Shown piece by piece: positions 6,187 to 13,964 of a stretch of DNA of 64,000 nucleotides; the stretch's first letter is position 1; each line of letters opens with the position of its first letter. The notes beneath the pieces were generated by a model. The model was not told the origin of the DNA. It saw only the letters and a program-made list of their open reading frames with translations, and made no database searches. The position numbers were made by a program, and so were the translations under genes. Source of the DNA: Oscillospiraceae bacterium (GTDB lineage: Bacteria; Bacillota; Clostridia; Oscillospirales; Oscillospiraceae); the NCBI GenBank assembly GCA_017434755.1, contig JAFRER010000016.1, positions 22,391-86,390 of the forward strand, written 5' to 3'.

Positions 6187-7368
6187 CTATTCGTTGATCT
6201 TCTTGATCTCCAGGCTCTCCACAAAGGCCTGGAACCGCGTGCGGAGCTGGCCGACCGAGCCGAGAGCGTACTCTTTCTCGATCGTGCAGCAGGGGATGCC
6301 GTTCTCGGCGCTCATGATATGGGAGGCGAGCACCTTCTCATAGCTCCAGAACTCGCAGAACTTCATGTTCTCGTAGATGATGCCGTCGGCCTTGTACTCG
6401 CGCGCGAGGCGCAGCAGCTCGCTGTGGCGCTGGTCGATCTTCATGCCGTCCATGAAGCGGGCGCACTGGTTCCAGTGCAGATAGTGGCGGCAGATCGCGT
6501 CGAAGGCGCTCTCGCCGTCCAGGATCTCGATCTTCTCACGGCTCGGCAGGCTGCCGAAGCAGTAGCGGTCGGCCACGACCATCGCCCCGCAGGTCTCGAT
6601 GAGTTTGGTAAAGTCGGGGTCGTCGACCTCCGAACCGGCGAGCACGACGCGCGCGCGGAACGGGAAGCTCGGCTCCGGCTCTCGGGTCTTGATCTCCTCG
6701 AGCGTTTCCTTGAGATAGGGCAGGATCAGCTCGTGCGGGCAGACCTCGCTGACGACCTGGATCACGTGGAACTCATAGCCGGTGATGGGCGGATTGTCCA
6801 GCTTCCTGAACTCCCCGATCTGCGTGATCACCTCGCAGAGCTCGTTGAAGCGCTCGATGGCGCGGCGCATCGCCTCGTCCGAGGTGTCCGCCTTCAGGAC
6901 CTTCTCCATCGGAGCCAGCACATGCTTGCGCAGCTGTGCCTTGTAGTAGTCGAGATGCGTTTTGTCGCCGCGCATCGGCGGATCGATGATGGTGACGAAG
7001 AAGTTCTCGTGCTTGATGGGATTGAGCAGATAAAGATGCTCCTCCATCCGTTCCATGGCCGCGCAGCTCTCCGATCCGAAGACCGCGGAGAGATAGTTGT
7101 AGCCGCCCTCGATCGCGCGCTCAAGGATCGAGCGGACGTAGGGGCAGGTGCGGCCTGTCATGTAGTAGGTCGCCACATCCGTGGACGTGCAGCGCGGCGC
7201 GCGGAGCCTCGTGGAGAAGCAGCCGTCGAGATTCAAAAGTACCTCGGGCAGATAATAGCAGTTGTAGCCCAGCGCGTGCTTTCCCTCTTCTACGGCTTTC
7301 GTCACAAGCTCGTTCTGCGCATCCTGCAGAAGGTTTTCAAAAAAGATCAGATGCTTTAGATCCTTCAA
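6187..7368 (-). CDS. 2-hydroxyacyl-CoA dehydratase family, smaller subunit-like
   Basis: The 393-residue protein has the size and layout of HgdB-type beta subunits. Candidate iron-sulfur ligands are cysteines in GYNCYYLPEV, GRTCPYVRS, ADRYCFGS and MKFCEFWSYE. The C-terminal EKEYALGSVGQLRTRFQAF is close to the family's signature E-x(n)-GQ-x-RTR-x-EAF. The start is a TTG about nine bases after AAAGGGTG, with no nearby ATG in frame. It is the first gene of the operon read from the promoter at 7491-7519. The exact substrate cannot be told; related enzymes act on hydroxyglutaryl-, lactoyl- or phenyllactoyl-CoA. Confidence 0.88.
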   Translation of the reverse strand: MKDLKHLIFFENLLQDAQNELVTKAVEEGKHALGYNCYYLPEVLLNLDGCFSTRLRAPRCTSTDVATYYMTGRTCPYVRSILERAIEGGYNYLSAVFGSESCAAMERMEEHLYLLNPIKHENFFVTIIDPPMRGDKTHLDYYKAQLRKHVLAPMEKVLKADTSDEAMRRAIERFNELCEVITQIGEFRKLDNPPITGYEFHVIQVVSEVCPHELILPYLKETLEEIKTREPEPSFPFRARVVLAGSEVDDPDFTKLIETCGAMVVADRYCFGSLPSREKIEILDGESAFDAICRHYLHWNQCARFMDGMKIDQRHSELLRLAREYKADGIIYENMKFCEFWSYEKVLASHIMSAENGIPCCTIEKEYALGSVGQLRTRFQAFVESLEIKKINE

Positions 7369-7490
7369 ATCAGATACACCCTTTCAAAAGACTTGTTTTC
7401 TCTCATGTCGTCTGATTGCTGTTTTTCTCCGTTGGCCACGCCCGCCCGCGTTCCGCTTCCGGACGGCGTATCCACGGATCCCTTGCAATA

Positions 7491-7519
7491 AAACTATAAC
7501 AAAAAACCGATATCCGGTC
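7491..7519 (-). promoter_or_regulatory. Promoter of the dehydratase operon
   Basis: On the minus strand, TTGACC (7514-7519) and TATAGT (7491-7496) are separated by 17 bases. This implies a leader of about 115 bases before the TTG start at 7368, in which I see no known riboswitch. Confidence 0.7.
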
Positions 7520-7599
7520 AAGGCATGCGATCAATTATGCAAAAATATAAATGTTTGCGATTGTTTGGCGCGATAGATGATTGATCTCTTTTGATCCGC

Positions 7600-7780
7600 G
7601 ATAAACTTTTTGGCGAAACTCGAGAAACGCCAAAAAGTATAGGGGGTGGGTGCAGATTCGTAATTGCCCCAATCCTCGAAATAATATAAAAAACAGAAAA
7701 AGCGAGACGGGCAGATGCATGGTTGCACCCACCTGTCTCGCTTTGCCCTTGTATCAAGGGTTTTCCCGGGGAGATACGCA
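7600..7780. repeat. Third copy of the hairpin/G-rich repeat module
   Basis: This non-coding block contains GGGGGTGGGTGCAGATT (about 7643-7659), shared with the region near 3540. It also has a stem made by AGCGAGACGGG and its imperfect partner CCTGTCTCGCT (about 7700-7742), and GCCCTTGTATCAAGGG, related to the hairpin at 3416-3438. It lies between the dehydratase promoter and tRNA-fMet. It contains no AATTCTATCAAAATT apex, so it is a diverged or partial copy. Confidence 0.45.
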
Positions 7781-7822
7781 AAAAAGTACACAGGCTATTG
7801 TATCATAGCCTGTGTACCAATG

Positions 7823-7898
<76 letters not shown>

Positions 7899-8036
7899 AT
7901 ATGTTGCTCAATGGAGAGCTTATACAGACTATCACATGCGCGGAGGAAAGTCAAGAAAAAAATAAAAACCGCGGAAGATAGCGAATAACAACGGCAATAT
8001 GTATGATACCGGACAGAAAAGGCGGCGTAAAAACAG

Positions 8037-8066
8037 TTGGATGTCTGATTTAACATATGTTATGAT
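8037..8066 (+). promoter_or_regulatory. Promoter of the MATE exporter gene
   Basis: TTGGAT (8037-8042) and TATGAT (8061-8066) are 18 bases apart. Transcription would start near 8073, downstream of the earliest in-frame start at 7999, which argues for translation from 8104 or 8119. Confidence 0.6.
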
Positions 8067-8118
8067 AATATTAGTGAAAAGCGAATGGGCTTACTTTTTC
8101 AGAATGAGAAAGACTGCT

Positions 8119-9468
8119 ATGACAAGAGATCTCACAAAAGGTTCCATACTGAAATGCATCCTGTCCTTCGCGATACCGATCCTGCTGGGAGCCATGTTCC
8201 AGCAGGTCTATAACGTTGTGGACACGGCGATCGTCGGGCGGTATCTGGGAGTGGACCAGCTTGCGGGCATGGGTTCCGCCGGGGCGGTGTTCTTTCTGAT
8301 GGTGTCGCCGGTGATTGGATTGTGCAACGGTTTTTCCATTCCGGTGGCCCAGCGCTTCGGATCGGGGGAGGAAAAGGAGCTTCGGCGCTATGTGGCGAAC
8401 ACGGCGTGGCTGTGCATAGCCATAGCGGCTGGCCTCGTCATCGTTACCATGGTGCTCTGCCGTCCGCTGCTGCGTCTGGTGAACACGCCGGAAGCGGCGT
8501 TTGAATACGCTTACAGCTATCTGATCGTCATCTTTGCAGGCATACCCTTCACGTTTCTGTATAACATGACATCCGGGATCATGCGCTCCCTCGGCAACAG
8601 CCGCACCCCGGTCTTTTTCCTGATCCTCGCGTCAATCCTGAACGTGTTTCTTGACCTGCTCTTTATGATCACGTTCAAGATGGGAACGGCGGGGGCGGCG
8701 CTGGCGACCGTTGTCGCCCAGGCCTCGTCGGGCATCGCTTGCTTCCTGAGCCTGCGGAGATATCCGGTGCTGAAAATGCAGCAGGATGAAAAGAAGGCGG
8801 ATCTGGCCGTAATGAAGGAGCTTTCCCGTTACGGGATCCCCATGATGCTGAATCTGTTCATTACGGCGATCGGCGCCATGTTCGTCCAGTGGGCCGTGAA
8901 CAGCTTCGGAACATCGGTGGCAGCGGGCGTTGCCTCCGGACAGAAGATCCACGGCGTTCTGGGCAGCCCGATGGAGGCCCTCGGCCAAACGATGGCATCG
9001 TATACCGGACAGAACACCGGCGCCCGCAGGATGGACAGGGTGAAGAAAGGCATGTGGACAGCCCTGCTGCTCTGCGCGGTGTGGTGGGTCATCTCGAACA
9101 TCATCGTCCGCACGGGGGGATCCTCGCTTGTGGGACTGTTCATCGATCCGGCGGAGACGACGGCCACGGAGAGCGCCCTGCACTTTGTCTTCATCACCGT
9201 CTCGGCCAATGTACTCCTCGGCTCGATCTACACGCTCCGTTCCGCGCTGCTGGGCTTAGGCTATCCCGGCATATCTGTGATCTGCGGGGTCATAGAGATG
9301 TTCGGCCGGACATTCGTGGCGGTGTTTCTGGCGCAGCGCTTCGGCTTCGCGGGATTGTGCTATATCCACATCGTGCCGTGGATCCTGGCTACGCTGCTGC
9401 TCCTGCCGGGATTCATCATCCTGCTGAGAAGAAAGACGGCGGAGCTTGCCCCTCCGGCGGAAGCATAA
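8119..9468 (+). CDS. MATE-family multidrug/Na+ antiporter
   Basis: The protein of about 449 residues has roughly twelve hydrophobic helices and the family-typical opening MTRDLTKGSILKCILSFAIP, followed by FQQVYNVVDTAIVGRYLG. MATE proteins export cationic drugs or metabolites across the cytoplasmic membrane in exchange for Na+ or H+. An upstream in-frame start at 7999 would add 40 uncharacteristic residues and lies upstream of the predicted transcription start, so I prefer 8119; ATG 8104 is the alternative. It stands alone, ending in a bidirectional terminator shared with the converging gene. Confidence 0.92.
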   Translation: MTRDLTKGSILKCILSFAIPILLGAMFQQVYNVVDTAIVGRYLGVDQLAGMGSAGAVFFLMVSPVIGLCNGFSIPVAQRFGSGEEKELRRYVANTAWLCIAIAAGLVIVTMVLCRPLLRLVNTPEAAFEYAYSYLIVIFAGIPFTFLYNMTSGIMRSLGNSRTPVFFLILASILNVFLDLLFMITFKMGTAGAALATVVAQASSGIACFLSLRRYPVLKMQQDEKKADLAVMKELSRYGIPMMLNLFITAIGAMFVQWAVNSFGTSVAAGVASGQKIHGVLGSPMEALGQTMASYTGQNTGARRMDRVKKGMWTALLLCAVWWVISNIIVRTGGSSLVGLFIDPAETTATESALHFVFITVSANVLLGSIYTLRSALLGLGYPGISVICGVIEMFGRTFVAVFLAQRFGFAGLCYIHIVPWILATLLLLPGFIILLRRKTAELAPPAEA

Positions 9469-9515
9469 AAAAGACTCCCCGGGAAGTCTTCCATGGACTT
9501 TCGGGGAGTTATTTT
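9468..9515. terminator. Bidirectional terminator between MATE and Cys-rich genes
   Basis: ACTCCCCG plus GAAGTC pairs with GACTTT plus CGGGGAGT with a small bulge. A T-run follows on the plus strand and a run of six T follows on the minus strand, serving both converging genes. Confidence 0.8.
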
Positions 9516-9775
9516 TCCTTTGCCAGCTCTGCGAGTTGTTTGAATTTTCCGATAATGATCTCATATCCGCCGCGTGAATGAGGCAGAAGACAGTGCGAGC
9601 AGTCCTTGATCCCGCTGTCCAGATACCGGAAGCTGCCGCCGCATGATGAACCGAGGGCATAGAGCGGGCAGTAGCAGAAAAGACAGTTGAAATGCTCGGG
9701 ATCCGCGCCCTGATGGCAGGGGAAATACGCACAGGCGCTGTTGCAGAAGTATTCGGATGAGTTTTCCGTCTTCAT
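9509..9775 (-). CDS. Cysteine-rich small-domain protein
   Basis: The protein of about 88 residues has eight or more cysteines in the pattern FCNSACAYFPCH, FNCLFCYCPLY, SCGG and KDCSHCLLPH. This matches my memory of the short Cys-rich domain found alone or near cobalamin-related genes in anaerobes; metal or iron-sulfur binding is likely but unproven. The start ATG at 9775 overlaps the stop of murI (ATGA), with GGGAG about eight bases upstream, indicating translational coupling. A longer frame from 9787 exists but lacks this signature. Confidence 0.8.
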   Translation of the reverse strand: MKTENSSEYFCNSACAYFPCHQGADPEHFNCLFCYCPLYALGSSCGGSFRYLDSGIKDCSHCLLPHSRGGYEIIIGKFKQLAELAKEK

Positions 9776-10572
9776 GCGTTCTCCCATTCCGGGATGCAGA
9801 CCACATCGCCTATGTGGTAGCCGAGGATGATGGAGGCTGTCTTCCGGAAGGTCTCCGGATCGCCGCTGGTGAAGAAGCGCACATCCCCGCTGCCGCCGGT
9901 GGCGCCGGAACCGGTGAGCTGTCTGGCAAGGGCGTCCGCCCCGCAGGCGGAGGCGGAGACGATCTCAACGCCGTCCCCGAGATATTCCCGCAGAGAGGGC
10001 TCTATGATGCCGTAGTGCGTGCAGCCGAGAAGAAGGGCGGTGGCGCCGGCGGACCGGATCGGCGCGAGGTATTCGGCCACGGCCTTTTTCACCCGTTCGT
10101 CCGAATAGGGAATGCCCGCCTCGATCAGCGTCACGAAATCCGGGCAAGGGACAGAGATGATGTCCCGCTTTAAGCCCGCATTGCGAAGCGCCGTTTCAAA
10201 GCCGCGGGAGTTTATCGAGGCCTGCGTGGCGATGATGCCGAGGGGCCCGTCCTCCGGGAGAGAGCGTATCAGCTCGACCGAGGGGGAGAGCACGTCAAAG
10301 CCCGGCACGGAACAGCCGGCTATGACATCTCCCGCGATCAGGGAGCAGGTGCCGCAGGCGGCCAGGACCGCCTTCGCGCCGGAGCGGACGAGGAAGGACA
10401 CGTTGTTCCGCGCGCAGGTCCGGAGCTCGTTTCTCGCTTTGGAGCCGTACGGGACACGGCCGTTGTCGCCGAAATACAGTATGTTTTCCTCCGGAAGCTT
10501 TTTGCGGAACTCCGCCAGCGCGGACAGACCGCCGAATCCGGAATCGAATATGCCTACGGGCCTGTTGTCCAT
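9772..10572 (-). CDS. murI: Glutamate racemase
   Basis: The 266-residue protein converts L- to D-glutamate for peptidoglycan stems. It opens with PVGIFDSGFGGLSAL, which contains the catalytic-site Asp-Ser pair. The first catalytic cysteine lies in AACGTCS; most homologues have ACNTAS, so the Asn is replaced by Gly here. The second is in LLGCTHYG, where the usual Pro is Gly. YFGDNGRVPYG matches the family's conserved D-x-x-R-x-PYG segment. CAGGAG precedes the ATG by six bases. It is coupled by a 4-base overlap to the Cys-rich gene and divergent from the Crp/Fnr regulator. Confidence 0.9.
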   Translation of the reverse strand: MDNRPVGIFDSGFGGLSALAEFRKKLPEENILYFGDNGRVPYGSKARNELRTCARNNVSFLVRSGAKAVLAACGTCSLIAGDVIAGCSVPGFDVLSPSVELIRSLPEDGPLGIIATQASINSRGFETALRNAGLKRDIISVPCPDFVTLIEAGIPYSDERVKKAVAEYLAPIRSAGATALLLGCTHYGIIEPSLREYLGDGVEIVSASACGADALARQLTGSGATGGSGDVRFFTSGDPETFRKTASIILGYHIGDVVCIPEWENA

Positions 10573-10603
10573 GATACACTCCTGCCTGAACTGAGATATT
10601 GAT

Positions 10604-10632
10604 ACTATACAGCAGAACGGGCCGTTTTACAA
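10604..10632 (-). promoter_or_regulatory. Promoter of murI operon
   Basis: On the minus strand, TTGTAA (10627-10632) and TATAGT (10604-10609) are spaced by 17 bases, giving a leader of roughly 25 bases. It diverges from the regulator promoter about 30 bases away. Confidence 0.65.
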
Positions 10633-10664
10633 CAGCTTCGTTGCCGGGCGGGAAAGGATATGGT

Positions 10665-10693
10665 TTGAAGAAAGCGGCCGCTTGATATATAAT
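10665..10693 (+). promoter_or_regulatory. Promoter of the Crp/Fnr gene with embedded palindrome
   Basis: TTGAAG (10665-10670) and a perfect TATAAT (10688-10693) are 17 bases apart. The spacer is largely the 12-base perfect palindrome AAGCGGCCGCTT (10672-10683). A protein bound there would block RNA polymerase, so it may be a repressor site. Confidence 0.65.
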
Positions 10694-10719
10694 GGACAAA
10701 AAAGGCGGGTGAGGTCGGA

Positions 10720-11391
10720 ATGAAAGAGTGCACGGAAAAATACAGGCGGCTGCTTGCCGGGACAACGCTGTTCGCCGGGATGCCGGAGGAAAAGCTGGAG
10801 CAGGGGCTGCAGGCGATGAAGGCTTCCTGCACCGACTATCCCAAGGGGGCGTTCCTCTGCCACCTCGGGCAGCCGGTCCGCCGCTTCGGACTCGTACTGG
10901 CGGGAAAGATCCAGGTCTGCATGGATGATATCGACGGAAACCGGATGATCATGGCGAACGTGACGGCAGGGGGCACCTTCGGCGAATCGCTCTGCTTCCT
11001 GCACGCAGAGGAATCACCGGTATATATCGTGGCGACGGAGGACGCGGAGATCCTGTGGCTCAGTCCGGACGAACTGTTTACGGCGGGAAACGATGCGCTG
11101 TCCGCGGATCTGCGCAGCCGGTTCACTGCCATGATCGCCGAGAGGGCCCTGTCCATGAACACCCGCATCCAGATCCTCTCCAAGCGCACCCTGCGGGAGA
11201 AGCTGATCACCCTGTTCAGCTCCTTTTCCATCAGCGGCTGCAGCTCCTTCGAGGTGCCTTTCAACCGGGAGGATATGGCTGCCTATATCGGGGCGGACAG
11301 AAGCGCGCTGTCCAGGGAGCTTTCGAAGATGAAAGCGGAGGGCCTGATCGATTATCATAAGGAGACCTTCCGTATTCTGAAAAATGATTGA
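10720..11391 (+). CDS. Crp/Fnr-family transcriptional regulator
   Basis: The 223-residue protein has an N-terminal cyclic-nucleotide-type beta-roll (residues about 10-130; GAFLCHLGQPV, GGTFGESLCFLHAEESP), a dimerisation helix, and a C-terminal winged helix (VPFNREDMAAYIGADRSALS, then RELSKMKAEGLI) near residues 175-215. It lacks an Fnr-type N-terminal cysteine cluster, so an iron-sulfur O2 sensor role is not supported; the effector is unknown. It directly precedes an ABC importer operon with a palindrome at the activator position of that promoter, suggesting it controls the importer. Confidence 0.88.
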   Translation: MKECTEKYRRLLAGTTLFAGMPEEKLEQGLQAMKASCTDYPKGAFLCHLGQPVRRFGLVLAGKIQVCMDDIDGNRMIMANVTAGGTFGESLCFLHAEESPVYIVATEDAEILWLSPDELFTAGNDALSADLRSRFTAMIAERALSMNTRIQILSKRTLREKLITLFSSFSISGCSSFEVPFNREDMAAYIGADRSALSRELSKMKAEGLIDYHKETFRILKND

Positions 11392-11410
11392 GAAACAGAC
11401 GGCACATTTT

Positions 11411-11452
11411 GTTGCATATGCAACCAAGAGTGCCGCTTACTTGTGGTATACT
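11411..11452 (+). promoter_or_regulatory. Importer promoter with Crp-type palindrome at about -41.5
   Basis: The perfect 14-base palindrome GTTGCATATGCAAC (11411-11424), with partial TT/AA extension, is centred at 11417.5. The -10 TATACT is at 11447-11452, so transcription should begin near 11459, placing the palindrome centre at about -41.5. There is no good -35 box (CCAAGA). This is the geometry of class II activation by Crp/Fnr proteins. Confidence 0.65.
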
Positions 11453-11486
11453 CCTTTAGAAAACAAGAATAAAGGAGTGAAACAAA

Positions 11487-12554
11487 ATGAAAAGATTAAT
11501 GGCAATTCTGGTCGCGGTCCTGCTGATGGCCGCGCTGTTCAGCGGCTGCGGCTCTGCCGCCGCGCCCGCCGCGGAAAAGACGGAGGAACCGGCTGCCGCG
11601 CCGAAAGTCACGGCTGAAGAGCCCGCAGCGACGGAAGCACCGGCGGAGACACCGGAGCCGGTGACGATCCGCATCGGTGCCCTGAAAGGTGCCACCACCA
11701 TCGGCATGGTCAAGCTGATCGACGATATGGAAAACGGCCTCACTGCTGGCAACTATGAATTTACCATGGCCGCCGCTGCCGATGAGCTTACCCCCAAGCT
11801 CCTGAAGGGAGAGCTGGACTTACTCGCACTGCCCGTAAATGCCGCCGCCAACCTGTATAACAAATCCAACGGCGGCGTGGAGATTGCCGCGATCAATACC
11901 CTCGGCGTCATCTACATCGTGGAAAAGGGCGGAGAGAGCGTAAACTCCCTGGCGGATCTCAAAGGGAAGACGATCTACGCCACCGGCAAGGGCAATACCC
12001 CTGAATTTGCTCTGCGGTACCTTCTTGCGCAGAACGGCCTCGACATGGATCAGGATGTCACCATGGAATGGAAGAGCGAGCCTTCGGAAGTGGTCGCCAC
12101 GATGACCACGATGGACAGCGCGGTCGCCATGCTGCCGCAGCCCTTCGTTACCGTCGCGGGCATGCAGGTCGAAGGCCTGCGCACGGCCCTCGATCTCACC
12201 GAGGAGTGGAACAGGCTTGATAACGGAAGTACCTTCATCACGGCCGGGCTTGTGGTGCGCACGGCATTTGCCGACGAAAATCCCGAAGCGCTGAAGGCGT
12301 TCCTGGAAGAGTACGCCGCTTCCACCGACTATGTCAACGCCAGCCCGGCCGAAGCCGCTGTGATCGTTGAGAGGCTCGGTATTGTTGCCAAGGCCGCTGT
12401 GGCCGAAAAGGCGATCCCATACTGCAACATCGTGTGCATAACCGGAGAAGAGATGAAGAGCATACTCCCCGGCTATCTGCAGGTCCTTTATGATCTCAAG
12501 CCGGAATCCGTGGGCGGTGCCATGCCCGGTGATGACTTTTACTGGATGGGATAA
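11487..12554 (+). CDS. ABC transporter substrate-binding lipoprotein, NitT/TauT type
   Basis: The 355-residue protein has a signal peptide ending in a lipobox (ALFSGC, Cys about residue 21). A Pro/Ala/Glu linker of about 35 residues follows, then a type 2 periplasmic-binding fold (TIRIGALKGATTIGMVKL, GELDLLALPVNAAANLY, SLADLKGKTIYATGKGNTPE). Such proteins capture small anions or cofactor precursors outside the membrane for the cognate permease; the ligand cannot be named. It is first in an operon with permease and ATPase genes, downstream of the Crp/Fnr gene. AAAGGAG precedes the ATG. Confidence 0.88.
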   Translation: MKRLMAILVAVLLMAALFSGCGSAAAPAAEKTEEPAAAPKVTAEEPAATEAPAETPEPVTIRIGALKGATTIGMVKLIDDMENGLTAGNYEFTMAAAADELTPKLLKGELDLLALPVNAAANLYNKSNGGVEIAAINTLGVIYIVEKGGESVNSLADLKGKTIYATGKGNTPEFALRYLLAQNGLDMDQDVTMEWKSEPSEVVATMTTMDSAVAMLPQPFVTVAGMQVEGLRTALDLTEEWNRLDNGSTFITAGLVVRTAFADENPEALKAFLEEYAASTDYVNASPAEAAVIVERLGIVAKAAVAEKAIPYCNIVCITGEEMKSILPGYLQVLYDLKPESVGGAMPGDDFYWMG

Positions 12555-12564
12555 CGGATAACAT

Positions 12565-13314
12565 ATGAAAAGATCGACCGTCTTCAAGTTCATAGCGGTT
12601 GTCGCAGCTTTGCTGATCTGGCAGATCGCAGCTATGGCTGTGGGACTCGACATGCTTCTTGCCTCGCCGCTGCAGGTGGCGGGCAGGATGCTGTCAGTAT
12701 GGCGTGAAGACGGTTTCCTCAGTACGGTCGTGTTCTCGCTGGGGCGTGTGTTTGCGGGTTTCCTGCTGGCCTTCGTCGCAGGGATCGTTCTCGGGGTGCT
12801 CTCGGGCAGATTCAAGGCCGTGGAGTATATGCTCTGGCCTTATGTCGTCACGTTCCGGGCGGTGCCCGTGGCGTCGTTTATCATATTGTGCCTGATCTGG
12901 CTTTCCTCCCGGCAGCTGACGGTGTTCATCGCGTTCCTGATAGTCTTTCCCGTGATCTACGGCAACGTCCTTCAAGGCATAAAGAGCACAGACCCTGCCA
13001 TGAAGGAGATGAGCGCGCTTTTCAAAGTGCCGTGGGGGAGAAGGTTCCTGTATATCTACCTGCCGTCGATCAAGCCCTATCTGCTCTCGGCGTGCTCAAC
13101 GGCGGCGGGGATGGCCTGGAAGGCCGGCGTCGCGGCGGAGATCATCGGCGTGGTGAAGGGCTCCATAGGGGAAAAGCTCTATGAGGCGAAGATCTATTTG
13201 CAAAGCGCGGATCTGTTCGCCTGGACAATCATCATTATCATCCTGAGCGTGATCATGGAGAAAGCGTTTCTGTTCCTGCTGAAACGGGCGTTCGCCGGGG
13301 TGGAGAAACTGTGA
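12565..13314 (+). CDS. ABC transporter permease, NitT/TauT type
   Basis: The 249-residue protein has about six hydrophobic helices and the BPD-type permease layout. The cytoplasmic coupling segment lies near GIKSTDPAMKEMSALFKVPW, and AGMAWKAGVAAEIIGVVKG is typical of the sulfonate/nitrate/thiamine-precursor type branch. It forms the membrane channel of the importer encoded by its neighbours. The gene starts 10 bases after the binding protein and overlaps the ATPase gene by four bases. Confidence 0.9.
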   Translation: MKRSTVFKFIAVVAALLIWQIAAMAVGLDMLLASPLQVAGRMLSVWREDGFLSTVVFSLGRVFAGFLLAFVAGIVLGVLSGRFKAVEYMLWPYVVTFRAVPVASFIILCLIWLSSRQLTVFIAFLIVFPVIYGNVLQGIKSTDPAMKEMSALFKVPWGRRFLYIYLPSIKPYLLSACSTAAGMAWKAGVAAEIIGVVKGSIGEKLYEAKIYLQSADLFAWTIIIIILSVIMEKAFLFLLKRAFAGVEKL

Positions 13315-13895
13315 ACAACATCGTACTTACCGGGGTATCCAAAAGCTTCGACGGCAGGGAGATCCTGAAAAATGTGTCCATGCGCTTCGAGGCGGGACAG
13401 ACCGTCTGCATCCGCGGCCGTTCGGGGATCGGCAAGACTACGCTCCTGCGGATCATCGCGGGACTGATGGCGCCGGATTCCGGCGCGGTCAGCGCTGTCC
13501 CGGAGCGCATCGGCTTCGTCTTTCAGGAGGACAGGCTGTGTGAGGATTTCTCCGCGCTCAGCAATATCCGCCTTGTAACGGGCAGGGCGCTTCCGAAAGA
13601 GGACATCCTGCGGCATCTGGAAGAGCTGGAGCTGGCGGAGAGCGCGCTGCAGCCCGTGAGGGACTTCAGCGGCGGCATGAAGAGGCGGGTCGCGCTGGCA
13701 AGAGCGGTCTGCGCGGACCCGAATCTGCTCATCCTGGACGAGCCCTTCAAAGGCCTTGACCCGGAGTTGCGGATGAAAGTGATTGCCTATATAAAAAGGC
13801 ACGTAGAAGGAAAGACGGTGCTGTGCGTCACCCATGACGTTTCGGAGGCCCTGTACATGGGCGGCACGATCATAGATCTTGATGATCTTTTTTGA
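13311..13895 (+). CDS. ABC transporter ATP-binding protein, NitT/TauT type
   Basis: The 194-residue ATPase carries Walker A GRSGIGKTT (about residues 38-46), the Q-loop VFQEDRLCEDFSAL, signature DFSGGMKRRVALARAV, Walker B LLILDEPFKGLD and H-loop VTHDVSEAL. It energises uptake through the adjacent permease. It is shorter than the usual 240-260 residues, ending soon after the H-loop, but all catalytic motifs are present. The start is a GTG that overlaps the permease stop (GTGA). Confidence 0.9.
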   Translation: MNNIVLTGVSKSFDGREILKNVSMRFEAGQTVCIRGRSGIGKTTLLRIIAGLMAPDSGAVSAVPERIGFVFQEDRLCEDFSALSNIRLVTGRALPKEDILRHLEELELAESALQPVRDFSGGMKRRVALARAVCADPNLLILDEPFKGLDPELRMKVIAYIKRHVEGKTVLCVTHDVSEALYMGGTIIDLDDLF

Positions 13896-13908
13896 TACTG
13901 TATTTCTA

Positions 13909-13955
13909 GTAAAAAGGAACGGGGACTGCATGTTGCAGTCCCCGTTCCTTTTTAC
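13909..13955. terminator. Strong bidirectional terminator
   Basis: Two perfectly complementary 22-base arms (13909-13930 and 13934-13955) enclose a three-base loop TGT, with A-run and T-run at the ends. It separates the importer operon from the converging surface operon. Confidence 0.9.
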
Positions 13956-13964
13956 GTTGTCAGA

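Noticed and set aside
5629-7359. 576-codon plus-strand open frame
   Set aside because: It is antisense to both dehydratase subunits and has low-complexity Leu/Ala/Asp/His composition; the minus-strand proteins have clear family motifs.
7999-8118. N-terminal extension of the MATE exporter
   Set aside because: A good promoter predicts transcription from about 8073, after this start, and the extra residues are not found in family-typical N-termini.
11411-11424. Palindrome considered as an Fnr box
   Set aside because: It lacks the TTGAT-N4-ATCAA pattern, and the adjacent regulator has no iron-sulfur cysteine cluster, so I call it Crp-type without naming an effector.
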